From positions 76,029,734-76,093,733 of the forward strand of contig NC_085136.1 in NCBI RefSeq assembly GCF_035046485.1: a DNA stretch of 64,000 nucleotides. Direction: 5' to 3'. This DNA comes from Aedes albopictus (Eukaryota; Arthropoda; Insecta; Diptera; Culicidae). A program made the position numbers and the translations under genes. Shown here in pieces: positions 32,240 to 43,500 of the stretch. How positions within the stretch are numbered: the first letter of the stretch is position 1; every line of letters begins with the position of its first letter. The notes beneath the pieces are model-generated. The model was not told the DNA's origin, ran no database searches, and saw nothing but the letters and a program-made list of their open reading frames with translations.

Positions 32240-33960
32240 AGTGGTCATATATGACCCCAACCCCCAACATAGAAACGGATGTATAAATACACCCATTCAA
32301 TTCTGCACTCGTAACAGTAGCCATAGCTGTAATATTGAGTAACGTTGCATAATCAACCACAGTTACTGGAACAATCTGAAGTCTACTAGCTTATTATAAA
32401 CCTTTGGGACATTCAGGGTCGTCCAAACTGCTCTCTAATGAAGTCCTTCAAATCTACAAGTTTTGTATGTTTTCACCATAAATAATAGTATTGCATCTGC
32501 TGAGATCCACGAAGCTCTTGAAATCACAAATGTTATTAAGAGATACTACAGGGATATTCCAGGTCAGAAAAACTACCTTGGAGTTCAGGACTTCAGGTCT
32601 ACACTCGTAACAACAGGCATATCTGCTATACTGAGTAACGTTGCATATTTATCCGTACTTACTGGAACAATCTGAAGTCTATTTTGTGTTATAAATCTTT
32701 GGCGCAAACCCTATCCATAGCCCTCATTAGTGTATAAGACCAATAGTGATCTCACTCGATCGCCCATGATCAGTAATATTTAAGTGCCCTTTCCGTATTA
32801 CTAGCCTTAAGCTAGTGAGAGAAGAGAATTATCTCTCAATAGGCCTTTTTCTCTTGAAATACCAATTTTCTACCTGAATTCGCATATATCACCATACACG
32901 AAACAGTAGCAATAAATCCTCCAAATCGAACGTACACGTCGGTCGTACAGGGTCGTACTATCCTAAAATCCTTCGTCCAAACTGTTCTATAATTAAGTAT
33001 TTCAAATCTACAAGAAAAACTTCATGTGTTTTCACCACAAATAACACAAGTTTACAAAATAAAACGAAAGTCGTGAACTTCTGTCAACGACCAAAGTTTT
33101 TGAAGCATAATTTAGTGCTGATTTCGAAACCGACCTTCAAAAATGTTTAAGTAGAACAGTTTTTGAGTTTTAGCTCAATATCGAGTTTTGCAACTTTTCA
33201 AAATATGTAATTTACTAAAATTCAAATATATTGCGTTTTGATTAACCAATTTTCAATCTTTTTCCATAAATTAAAAGCTGAATACAATACCATTCGAACA
33301 TCTGAATTCAAGTTTTGCATCAGATTGATGAAACTCAAGATATTGGCGAGTTTTAGGGATGATCTTCTTAAATTTTAGCAAAATTTCTAAAATTTTTTGA
33401 AGAAATTTATTTTTTTCAATAAGAAAAACCCAACTCAAAAATTCTTTCTTGACGTTTATTTGACATATCATATGTAGGCGAGTTACAGTAAAAATTTCAG
33501 CTCAATCGGAGCATTGATTACGGAGAATCAGATGTTTGAAGTGAGCGGCTTTGCTTAAAAATAGAACAAAAATCGATTTCAAATCATCAACCTTGTATGG
33601 AAAGTCGAAAAATTTTCCGCTCTACTGTAATTTTTTTCCTTCGCGTTTTCGAACTCAGGGCATGATTCTACACCAAAAACGATCATCAGCTTACCGAGTT
33701 CAAAAATGCTGTAAACTAGTGTAATAGCATATCATAGTCTGCTTAGATCCGTGAAGCTCTTGAAATCTCAAATGTCATTTAAAGACACTATGAGAATGTT
33801 CCCGGTCAGCCAAACTATCTTTGAGGTCAGAACTTCAGGTCTATATCATAACATCAGCTATATCTGGCATACTGAGTAACGTTTCATAATCAATCGAGGT
33901 GACTGGACCAACCTGAAGTCTATTATATATTATTATGAACCTTTGGGACATTGATTGTCG
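32240..33960. repeat. About 293-bp repeat, three copies (third displaced)
   Basis: ATTGAGTAACGTTGCATAATCAACC..ACTGGAACAATCTGAAGTCTA recurs at about 32330, 32625 and (diverged) 33870. The intervening text GATCCACGAAGCTCTTGAAATC..AGATACTACAGG..GGTCAG also recurs at 32503 and 33748. AT-rich sequence separates copies 2 and 3. No gene. Confidence 0.7.
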
Positions 33961-34195
33961 TCCAAACTATCCTGAAGTTTAGCTTCTGATACTGTCTTTC
34001 AGAAGACTTACTGGACATGATAGATTAAAAATTGTAGCTTTTAATGAAAGAAGTTACCGTTATATCCGTAGACTTCAGGATCTAAACTCAAGAACAGCTT
34101 GGATGACCTTACCTTGGGTATCCCGACTGATCTGATGTATTCCATTAACATTTCAGAAGACTTCTGGACATGATAGATTATAAATCATAACTTTG
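33961..34195. repeat. Short repeat CTGGACATGATAGATTA, two copies
   Basis: TTTCAGAAGACTTACTGGACATGATAGATTAAAAA near 33998 and TTTCAGAAGACTTCTGGACATGATAGATTATAAA near 34158. Confidence 0.65.
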
Positions 34196-35860
34196 AAGAC
34201 GCAATTTTTCAATGTAGTCTGATTTTAGAGATACAGAAATTCAGAGCTTTTAGGGCTTACTAGCACCACCTAGCAGATTTGCCTTGAATCAACTAGTACG
34301 CTATCGGGTAGTTCTTGATGTCCTGATCAACCTTGCCGAAGGCGAAATTTTTCTGTGTAGTCTGAATCTCGAGATACAGAAGTTCAGAATTTTTAGAGCC
34401 CACTTGCGCCACCTGACGGATAAACCTAGAACCAACTAGTTCACTATCGGATAACTCTTGATGTCCTGATCAACTTTGCCGAAGATAAAAATTTTCTATG
34501 TAGTCTGGTTGTTGATAAACAGAAGTCAAGAATTTTTATGACTCGCTAGCGCCACCTAGTGGATAAGCCTAGAATCAACTAGTACAGTATCGGATAGCTC
34601 ATTATGTCCAGGTCAACCTTGTCGAAGACGAAATTCTTCTATGTAGTCTGATTCTCGAGATACAGAAGTTCAGAATTTTTAGAGCCCACTTGCGCCACCT
34701 AGCGGACAAATCTACAATCAACTAGTTCTCTATCGCATTGCTGTTGATGTCCTCATCAACCTTGTCGAATTTAAAAATTTTCTATGTAGTCGGTTTCTCG
34801 AGATACAGAGGCTTAGATTTTTTAGGACTCACTAACGTCACCTAGCGGATAAACCCAACCACAACTAGTTCACTATCGGATAGCTCTTAATGTTCTGATC
34901 AACTTTACCGAAGACAGAAATTTTCTATGTAGTCTGGTTGTTGATAAACAGGAGTTAAGAATTTCTATGACTCGCTAGTGCCACCTAATGGATAAACCTA
35001 GAACCAACTAGTTCTCTATCGGTTAGCTCTTGATGTCCTGATCGACTTTGTCGATGACGAAATTCTGAAATTCTTCTATGTAGTCTGATTCTCAAGATAC
35101 AGTAATTCAGAATTTTGAAAGCCCACTTGCGCCATCTAGCGGACAAACCTACAATCGACTAGTTCACTGTCGGATAGCTGTTGATGTCCTATTCAACCTT
35201 GCCGAATATGAAATTCTTCTATGTAGTCGGATTCTCGAGGCACAGAGGTTAAATTTTTTTTAGGACTCACTAGCGCCACCTAACGGATAAACCTAGTACC
35301 AACTAGTTCACTATCGGATAGCTCTTGATGTCCTGATCAACTTTGCTGAAGACAATTTTTTTCTATGTACAGTAGACGTTCGCTCGGTGCAAACGGTTTA
35401 ACTGCAATGCTTTTTAACTGCAAGTCCGGTAACTGCAACAATTTTGCAGTTATCGCACCGCTATCTGTCAAAAACAAAACGTCAACTGAGTTGCGATGTT
35501 TTTCGGATGCACTACAACTGCATTGCGATATTTTTGAGTGCATTTTGGCTGCGTTCAACAGCAATTGACAACTGTTTGACGGCTGTCAGTCGTTGCAGTT
35601 AGCGAATTTCATTCGGTAACTGAAACATAAACATGTTGCACTTATCGAACGTCTACTGTAGTTGGATTCTCAAGATACGAGTGCGACGGTATTGGCAATG
35701 ACTGTTGACGAAACATCTAAAATGTTTCATGATCACTAGCGCCACCTACTGGAGCGAATACGTACTAAATTATGTACTATCGGAGAGTCCTTGATCTCCT
35801 CAACAACTTTGCTGAAGACACCTGTCTTCCAAAATGCTTCAATTGTTCGCAGTTATCGCA
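34196..35860 (+). repeat. 143-bp tandem satellite, about ten units
   Basis: The landmark TGTAGTCTG occurs at 34213, 34356, 34499, 34642, 34785, 34928, 35079, 35222 and 35366, giving steps of 143 bp except for one 151 (an 8-bp AATTCTGA duplication) and one 144. Each unit holds GCGCCACCTAGCGGA, AACTAGTTCACTATCGGATA and TGATGTCCTGATCAAC. The last unit is split by a MITE at 35370-35658. Confidence 0.95.
35370..35658 (+). mobile_element. Pogo-like MITE inserted at TA in the satellite
   Basis: Inverted ends CAGTAGACGTTCG and CGAACGTCTACTG, with TA on each side (35368-35369, 35659-35660). The satellite text CTATGTA|GTCTGATTCTCAAGATAC resumes exactly after the right TA, so the empty site is visible in sibling units. 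The CAGTA start and TA target fit the pogo branch of Tc1/mariner. 289 bp, no transposase. Confidence 0.9.
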
Positions 35861-35864
35861 AAAG

Positions 35865-36946
35865 TTACTGATCTATAATTAGATCACTGGGCGTAAATGG
35901 GTGATTGTTACAGATTTGAAGGACTGAACTCCATGACAATTTGGACGACTTAAAATGTCTCAAGATATAGAAAACTGTTTTAGATTCATGAAGACGACTA
36001 CTTAGATATGTATAACTGTAGACCATAACCATGATCAGTATCGTGCAGCACAATGTGTCAATTAGTTTATTTCTTCAGATTTCAAGGTCTATGTCTGGGT
36101 TCAGGGTGATCTAGAGGTTATCGACGTGATCTCTAACGTCTATACTTATATTTTCCGCTGATTGAGAAGTATCATAAGTATCATAGAACTTTTCTGAGGA
36201 CAGTACTCACTTTTAATTGTATGATTTTTTGCAGTCATTCATCTTGTGAGACCCCTTCGGCCCCAAAGGGCTAAATCAAAAGCTATCAACGTCTTGTAAT
36301 AAACATGGTTTATGCATGGCTACATTGGCATGTTTCCAACAAGTTTGACAACATTATTTGACGTAATTCAACCAGCAACATTTTGTACCAAAAACTAATC
36401 AAGTAACAGTAGTAGCTGAAAAAAAGTTTTTAATAAGACTTGCTTTAGATTAATTTGTTCAGCTGTTATACAGCAATAACCCCTGTTGGTTATTTGTTGC
36501 ATGTAAACTTAGTTACATTCCATTTGCAACAATGTTCCTTTCTGGTTATAGCTAGGTGTTTCCAATCTTTATTAAATTTAGATCCTTTCCGGTTTCAAAG
36601 GAAACCGACTCATTCCAGGAAGCCATGTTCCTCGGTCCACCCCTAATCCTCCAATATGGCGTGGCGGAACGTTTTCCTTGTTCTCGTGGTGTCGATTGAC
36701 ACATGCCGACGGACGCGGTCCTTTAGCTGCTAGTTTCGTCCACACATTATACACGTACACCCATCATCATCATCATCTAGCAAGGTGCGGAAAAATCGAT
36801 TTTTAGTCGTTCGTTTTTAGCTGGAAGACTATTTTTAGTGCGGCTTTGTTGTTTGGCTAGGGAAGCCCCTCGTTTTTTTTTGTTTGTTTGTTGCTGCTAG
36901 TTTACTGGTATATATTTAACACTGGACTTACGTAGATTGCAGAATG
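35865..36946. other. No gene recognised
   Basis: AT-rich to about 36.57 kb, then a less repetitive GC-mixed stretch (36.58-36.9 kb) with CATCATCATCATC near 36764-36776. Confidence 0.35.
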
Positions 36947-36948
36947 TA

Positions 36949-37519
36949 CACTGAGAAAAATGTTGTGCATTTTATGGATGATCATGACCATTACAATAGA
37001 GTTTTGCATCGAAATTTAACCTCAATTTTCTCTCCGAGAGAGAAAAGAACGGCAACGAATGGGAATCAAAACAAACCACCGGAAAATGTCAAAATTCGCG
37101 TGAGAGGGAAAAGGAAGGGACGAACGAGAATGAACCGAACGTTCATTCGTGACGTCACCTTGCAGTATCCTATTAACTCAAGTTCCTGGTAGGGATCAAT
37201 CAGTATGACGTCTGGTTTGTGCCTGTTTGACAGCTGTTCGATAAGATCAATCATAAATTATATCGACCAACTGTCAAACAGTGGTGCCAGATATCGAAAC
37301 GTTTGATCCCTTAGATGTAATTAATGCTCCTTGTGCGTTTGGGTCATTTTTTACCCAAACCCTACACTACGTCAGCGAGCTGTTGCCAACGTGGTACATT
37401 AGGAAAGTTAAAAACTGTAGTTAGAAGTCCAGTGAAACCTATGACATTTTGACACGAATGGTTTTGTGATATATTGCTGCCTTTCAAGACAATTTATTTT
37501 GATTTACTTTTCTCGAGTG
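36949..37519. mobile_element. Putative TA-flanked MITE
   Basis: TA-CACTGAGAAAAATG at 36947 and CTTTTCTCGAGTG-TA ending 37521 are inverted with one extra base. The interior holds a 124-bp hairpin (37192-37315). No transposase. Confidence 0.55.
37192..37315. repeat. Long imperfect hairpin
   Basis: AGGGATCAATCAG..CTGTTTGACAG..TCGATAAGAT pairs with TATATCGA..CTGTCAAACAG..GTTTGATCCCT. Related to 8430-8560. Confidence 0.8.
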
Positions 37520-37521
37520 TA

Positions 37522-38150
37522 TGAAATTCAATTCCGACTGACTGGGAACCAACAGAACCGGGTGTTATGGTTGGAAGGCGAAAGATGAAAGCGGAAGCCC
37601 GACTGTTCAACAGGGAAGGCGACCGACCACTTGCTCCGAGTCCGACGAGGAAGGAAGCAAGGTTGTCAAACAAACGAAGAAAAATGTAAATATGATTGGT
37701 TTTGATGTTTTATGTTCGGTCCAGTTTCGTAGGTACTGGCAATAAGGTGGTACATGAGCTGTTCGGAAACCAGGGAAATGAGTGTCGGATTTCACCGCGG
37801 TAAGCTGAATGCCTCGCAAGCCTTGGAGAAGCAGAAGGCAGTGTGGTTTGAAGGTAGACACATTTCCTTGAAAGTGACAGTCCGAGGGGTATTTTGCGGT
37901 TGACACACCTGATTGAGATTCAGTAAATGACCACCAACGTTGTAGGAAGAGAATGGTGCCCATTGAAGCGGTTCGAGTTGTACTTATTGAACTTTTTCTG
38001 GTATCAGTACATCAGATAATCATAGTCTTTATGTCCAGATTTTTAAAAGTGGTACTAATATTCATAATCAATTTTGATTGCTGGCAGGGATCAACTCATC
38101 TTATGTATGACATGTATCATTCGATACAGACAACTCTCCGTTTTCATCCT
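37522..38150. other. No gene recognised
   Basis: The longest open frame (118 residues, minus, 37607-37963) has no domain and I do not call it. Confidence 0.35.
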
Positions 38151-38153
38151 TCT

Positions 38154-38778
38154 GGGGCCCTTCGTGGCCGAGCGGTTAGCGGCGTCAGTCGTTTAGGTGT
38201 CTCACAAGCCTCGGAGTGTGGGTTCGATTCCCGCTCCAGTCGGGGAAAACTTTCCGTCAAACGGAAAATTCTCCACTGGACCACTGGGTGTTATATGTCG
38301 TCGGTTTCCTGCAATAGGGGCACAACTCAAAAAATGTGAATTTTCAGAATAAGCGTTTGAAAAGTGGCAATCATGAAGCACCTCCTGCAAATTCACTTAT
38401 TACTCTCATCATTTGACAAAAAAAAAACAATTTTTTATTGTTGTATCATTGAAAGGGGCTGAAGGACTATCTGTTTCATGAATTTTTGACAACTATTTTT
38501 CAACGACTATTGAAAAAGTTGACTGATTTTGAGTTGTGCCCTTACTGCGGAAAATTGGTGAAAATGCCCAAATCTCGCGTTTCACATCGAATTTTGGAAC
38601 GGGTCTTTGTGAGATGAAATTTTAAATAGTTTTTCATCATTTGCCATCAAAATCTCAAAAATGACAAATTTTGCCCCTATTGCAGGAAACCGACGATGTG
38701 TTGTCCGTTGTCTAATGTTAGTGAGTGTTCAGTCTGTGCGGTCTCTGGCCGAAGACGGTGTAATGTCTTTTTTTTTTC
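38154..38778 (+). mobile_element. tRNA-derived SINE split by a MITE
   Basis: Head: GTGGCCGAGCGGTTAGCGGC (A box) and GGGTTCGATTCCCGC (B box), then TCGGGGAAAACTTTCCGTCA. The SINE stops at 38298 and resumes at 38696-38700 with GTTGTCCGTTGTCTAATG..CTCTGGCCGAAGACGGTG and a T-rich end near 38778. The head resembles a Ser/Leu-type tRNA but continues into a body, so it is not a tRNA gene. It differs from the Feilai-type copies. Confidence 0.8.
38299..38695. mobile_element. 397-bp MITE inside the SINE
   Basis: 24-bp perfect inverted ends at 38299-38322 and 38672-38695 (outer CGTCGGTTTCCTGCAATAGG). ATGT at 38295-38298 and 38696-38699 is a likely 4-bp TSD. A second, imperfect copy of the end (GAGTTGTGCCCTTACTGCGG) sits inside at about 38532-38551. 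No coding capacity. Confidence 0.9.
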
Positions 38779-39076
38779 AGTAGAAAACTGCTACTGAATA
38801 CTCCCTAATAAACTCCTGGATTATATCCATTAGAAACACCAAGAAATTAGAAAATCCAAGATGAATCCTGGACAGTGAAGAGAATTGTCAGACAAAAGAG
38901 GCACAAAACAAGCAACAAAGAAGGTGCGACGATTACTCTTTATCCCTACTGGTAACAGATAATGACATGATCTCGAAATTTTTTGCTGCAGACAAAACGG
39001 AAGCTGAATTTGTTGCGTACTTTTCAACTCGTGAATAATCAATTATTGCTAACCCAAAGTCGAAACTGTTTGATGA
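38779..39076. other. Short spacer, no gene recognised
   Basis: Unremarkable sequence up to the next TIR element. Confidence 0.3.
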
Positions 39077-39078
39077 TA

Positions 39079-40780
39079 CCCGAGCAGAGGAGAATAGCAA
39101 ATTAATAACTACGAAATCACATAATCTGTTTTTATATCTTGTTTTGTTATTATTCAATTATCAAGGCATAGCTTTTCCATTACAAATTTTGTTAGACAAT
39201 CTCAATTTGTTATAATCAAGCTACATTAACTAAATTACATTTAAATAACATGTTTTGTTGAAGTATAAGTTTAGTTATTGTTGTACTATTGATCAACTTA
39301 TCAGCAATAGCACAACAGTAACAAGTTTTGAAATCACAGCAACAATTCGACAATTACGACCTGTCTCTTTGTGTTGTTCCATTTTTGTAGTCAGTTAAAA
39401 AGGAAATTCCTGAACGACTCCTTTTAAGAATTTCTTAAATAATTTTCGGATAAGCACTTGGAAGTTCTGGAGGAACCTTTCGATAAATCCCTGGAGAAGT
39501 CTTCAAAAAAACTACTGGCGCAATTTTCTTAGAAATTCCGAAGTTAATACTTCTGAGCAATTATTAGGATTCCTGGCAGAATCTTTTGAAAAACTCCTGG
39601 AGAATCCTTCGGAAAAACTCATAATGAAATCCTCAAAGAAATTTTCAGAGAAATCTTAAGATGAACTTCAGGACTAATGATCACAGGAAATTCTGAAGAA
39701 ACCCTCGAAGGGATTCTACGCAGGATTCTGGAGGAATTTCTAGAGGAGTCTTTGAAAATCCATGAAAGATTCCGCCAAAGAACTCTCAGAGAAATTTCTG
39801 GAAGATTTTTGCTGTCATTTATAGAAAAGTTCATGGCCAAATCTGTCGACAATTTTTTGGAAGAATTTTATGACAAAGTCATTTGATAAACACAAAAGTA
39901 GTTTTTGACGGAATCCTTAGATAAATAAATACAGGAATTTTGGAAAAAAATATTGCAAAAATTTCTGGTGAAAGTCCTGTAGGAATCATCAGAGGAAGTT
40001 CAGGAGAAGTTATAGCAAAATTTATGGAGGAATTCTTGTAGAATCTAGGAGGAATATTTGACATATTTCTTGAATCCAGAGAAAAATCAGAGGAATTAAA
40101 ACAATCTTTCCAGAGAAATTGTAATAATCTGTACAATATTTCCAATATCCTAAAAAAAATTCTGCTAAACTGTTGAGCATTCTAAAAATTCTTCAGTTTC
40201 TGTGCTGAAAAAAAAAACAAAGGTCACACGTGTTCCGAAAACAATTAAGGCATAAATTACAGGTGAAAATCGAAGCTCGTCGTATTTGATAATATAGAAA
40301 TTACTAAAGTTCGATTATCTTGCGACTTCAAATCTCTTAGAATGAATTAAAAGCTGAATATAGTATTTATCGATCATTTGAAAATATTTCTTACGTCAGA
40401 GTGATGAACCTTATGTTATTGGCGGGTTTGTGAGATAAAGCGAATAATTTTATATAATAGGTATTATAACTTATTTAGTAACGAGTTTGGTTTCATAGCA
40501 AATTCTGCTCTCCGATTATTATCAATATCATATTAATATCAAAATTTGTTATTGAAATATTTTCCGAATTCACTGTTATTAAAACTAACAAAACAAGTTA
40601 TTGAAATGGTTTTCCAGGAACATTTTTTTGTTATGGAATTTGTTATTTTGCCGCTTATGACAGACAAGTTTATAACACAATATGTTATGATAATAACTTA
40701 AAAATAATCGATTTTGTTATTCAGTTATTTTACCCAAATAACACAGCTCCTTATGCTGTTGTTATTCCCTTCTGCTCGGG
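39079..40780 (-). mobile_element. TA-flanked TIR element with CCCGAGCAGA ends, copy 2
   Basis: CCCGAGCAGA at 39079 and TCTGCTCGGG ending 40780, with TA outside both. The right 300 bp reversed match the left of copy 1 (26254-27483), and the left end matches copy 1's right end, so it lies in opposite orientation. It is about 470 bp longer because a 15-bp array (39400-40150) fills the middle. No transposase. Confidence 0.85.
39400..40150. repeat. 15-bp family array inside the TIR element
   Basis: GGAATTTCTGGAGGAA/GAAATTCTGAAGAAA units with the usual periodic open frames on both strands. Confidence 0.7.
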
Positions 40781-40984
40781 TAGAGCTTCACCAGAGTGGC
40801 AGTGTTTACCGACTCGAAATTACCGTTCGAAAATCGCAATGCAAGACTTAAAAATCTCTAAACTCGTGGTGTACGATGTTAATCCCATTATTTTCAAGTT
40901 GGGACAAACTTATGTCGCATGGGTTTGTTTGTCGCAACAAATACAGGTTGCGACATTGTCATTAATGTTGCGCGATAATTGAAT

Positions 40985-42115
40985 TTTGATTCACTGATTC
41001 TGGAAATAGTTCCTGAAGAAATCCCAAAAGAAGTTTCTGAAAGAATTCCAGAAAAGCATCCCGGAAGAATCTCGGTAAGAGTTCCCAAAGAAATTCCTGA
41101 AGCAATTCCGGACAGAAGCCCAGAAGAAATTCCCGGAATTCTTGAAGCAATCCCAAAAGTAGTTTCTGAAAGAATCCTGGAAGAACGTTGGAGAAGTTTT
41201 TGGAGGAATATTGAAAAAAGTTCTTGTAGGATTCCTGAGGGGATCTCAGAAAGAATTCCTGAAGAAATCCAAGAAGGAACTCCGGAAGGAATCTCGCATA
41301 AAATTCCTGGAAGGAGTTCCAGACAGAATTTTAGTTGGTGTTTCTGTGGGAATCCTGGAGGAACTTCCTGAAGCAATCCTCAAAAGAATTCCTGGAGGAA
41401 TCCCGGAAGAAATCCTGGAGTTCCGTGGAATATTTTACAGGAATATGTTCTGGAAGTAAAAAAAAAACTCCTGAGGACATTCCAAAAGAAACTAGGTTAG
41501 GAATTCTGGAGAATTCCCGTAACTTCTGTAGAAATCCCGGAAGAAGTACCTTGAAGTCCCAGAAGGAATATCTGAAGGAACTCTGAAAAGAGTTCCTGGA
41601 GGAACCTTATAGGAATCTCATAAAGGATCCCAAAAACAATCTCAGACGGAGCTCCCTGAGGAATCACAGAAGGAAATCTTACAGGAATCCTAGAATAAAT
41701 TTGTGGAGAACCCACGGAAGAAATTCCCGGAGGAATCTCAGGAAAAATGGCTAGGGTAATCCTAGAAGAAATTCCTGGAGCAATCTCAAAACTAATGCCT
41801 ACAGAAATTTCGGAAGGAATTTAGGAACTACTGAAGTAATCTCAAAAGGTATTTCTTAAAAACAATCCTAGGAAAGTCGCTGGAAGAATTTTGGGAATAC
41901 TTCCTGGAGCAATCATGGCAAGATCTCTTGAATGCATTCCAGACGGAGTCCCTGTTAGGAATCTCAGGAGAAACTCCCGAAAGAACCCCAGCGGGAACTT
42001 CTGAAAGAATCCTCAATCAACCCCCGGAAGAATCACATCAAGAACTTCCTGGGAATCCCACAGGAAACTTCAGGAGGAATCCTGGAACAAATTTGTGGAA
42101 AAACCGTGAAGGCTT
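40985..42115 (+). repeat. 15-bp array (GAAGAAATTCCTGAA), best preserved tract
   Basis: Clear 15-bp steps around 41090-41170. The plus strand can be read as 130 residues of a 5-residue PEEIP-type repeat, and the minus strand as 160 residues of LLQEF/PSGIS type. Both arise because the unit is a multiple of three without stops, so I do not call proteins. Confidence 0.85.
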
Positions 42116-42173
42116 TTTTGAAGGATACATACTTTATACAGACTTAATTATAAGCTTCCATTCAGGCTAAAAC

Positions 42174-42510
42174 GACAGACAAACAGACGTAACTCTTAGA
42201 GGAAATTCATCAAAAACTTTTGCCCGGTGTCATTTTCATGAGCACACTGCCACCTGTTGGTAGAACCGAGCGCGACTCTGTCGGCCATGATGAATTTCGA
42301 TTTGACGTTTTGCTGACACGCACACTACTGCACAAATTGCCTTTAAATTTCGTTTGCAATATTCAGCAACGCGTACACTGGCAAACGTCAAAGTGATCAA
42401 ACACTAGCGCATCTGGTGGAACGATCGCGCAAATCAAATGAAATTTGAATCGATCTTAACGCATGCATGCGCCAAGTCATTTTGAAGAGTGTTACGTCTG
42501 TTTGTCTGTG
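42174..42510. mobile_element. MITE with CACAGACAAACAGACGT ends, copy A
   Basis: GACAGACAAACAGACGTAAC and GTTACGTCTGTTTGTCTGTG are inverted. GCTAAAAC lies at 42166-42173 and 42510-42517 (7-8 bp TSD, hAT-like length). Interior lacks a transposase. Confidence 0.85.
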
Positions 42511-43078
42511 CTAAAACCATCGACCATCGAGTCGGTCTCCTATGCAACGGAAACTTGAAAAGTAGACACGAGGGTAGTAATTATGCAAACGTCTCTCTAT
42601 GTCTTTCTCTCTGCATCCTCTGTTTCCCCACGTGCACCCACGGGCTGAATCGACTTTCGTCAGATCCCGTCTGTCTAAATCTGCTAAAACCATATCTGGA
42701 GCTCGATTTGAATAGGTCGTATGTACATTTGTCGATATAAAATTCGATCAGTTTATTTTAGTTATTGTAGCAATAGAGAAGATATTTTGGAGACTTTTAA
42801 TGATGGAACGGATAGCCTGTTTTGTGATGATTCTACTGTATGTATCAACTTTGTTCAATTTCAACGGTTTATTCTATAATAAGCGAATCCAACTGATCGA
42901 ATTTTTAATCGACAAAAGCACATACGACCTTTTCAAATCGAGCTCCAGATATCCTCCGCGTGTTCCTTTGGCAGTGCTGCCGATCGGTAGGTGCAAATGC
43001 AGTGGAGATCAAGCTAATATGCGCAGTTTATGAAAAGTTTCAATTATTGTCATTAAAACATTTAAAAATATGTACTTT
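42511..43078. other. No gene recognised
   Basis: Mixed sequence. Short frames on both strands lack domains. Confidence 0.35.
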
Positions 43079-43190
43079 CGATAACTGCAACATGTTTACG
43101 TTTCACTTATTGAATGGGATTTGATAACTGAACAACTGTCAAATAGATGTCAAAGAACTGTCAGTTGCTGCTGAATGCAGGCAATGAAGC
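43079..43190 (-). mobile_element. Pogo-like MITE relic
   Basis: CGATAACTGCAACATGTTTACGTTTCA..AACTGTCAAATAG..GTCAGTTGCTGCTGAA parallels the reverse of 35500-35647. Confidence 0.6.
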
Positions 43191-43500
43191 GTTTTCGAGA
43201 CACGTCGCACAGGAACAGAAGTGCGTTTATTGACAAATGGGTATAAGAGCAGCGAAAATCGTTCCACTCGTGTTCATTCCCGCTTTTTTTATTACACCCT
43301 CTAAAGCCAAGCACGAAAGACCATCACCTTGCCGTAACCCTCTGCGAAATTCGAAAGGACGCGAACTACGCACATCACTCGATCCATCGTCGCCTTGATC
43401 AATCGTATCACTTTATCCGGGAATCCGTATTCGTGCATAATCTGCCATAGCTGTTCTCGATCGATTGTATCATACGCCGATTTGAAATTGATGAACAAGT

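Noticed and set aside
34196..35860. CRISPR-like array (regularly spaced repeats)
   Set aside because: The whole 143-bp unit repeats with no distinct spacers, and the window is clearly animal DNA.
37607..37963. 118-residue open frame
   Set aside because: No recognisable domain or conserved motif, no splice or start context. Kept out of the annotation.
38161..38240. Ser/Leu tRNA gene
   Set aside because: It continues into a SINE body and lacks a proper acceptor pairing.
40894..41376. 160-residue protein, with a 130-residue counterpart on the other strand
   Set aside because: By-product of the 15-bp array. Both strands are open for the same reason.
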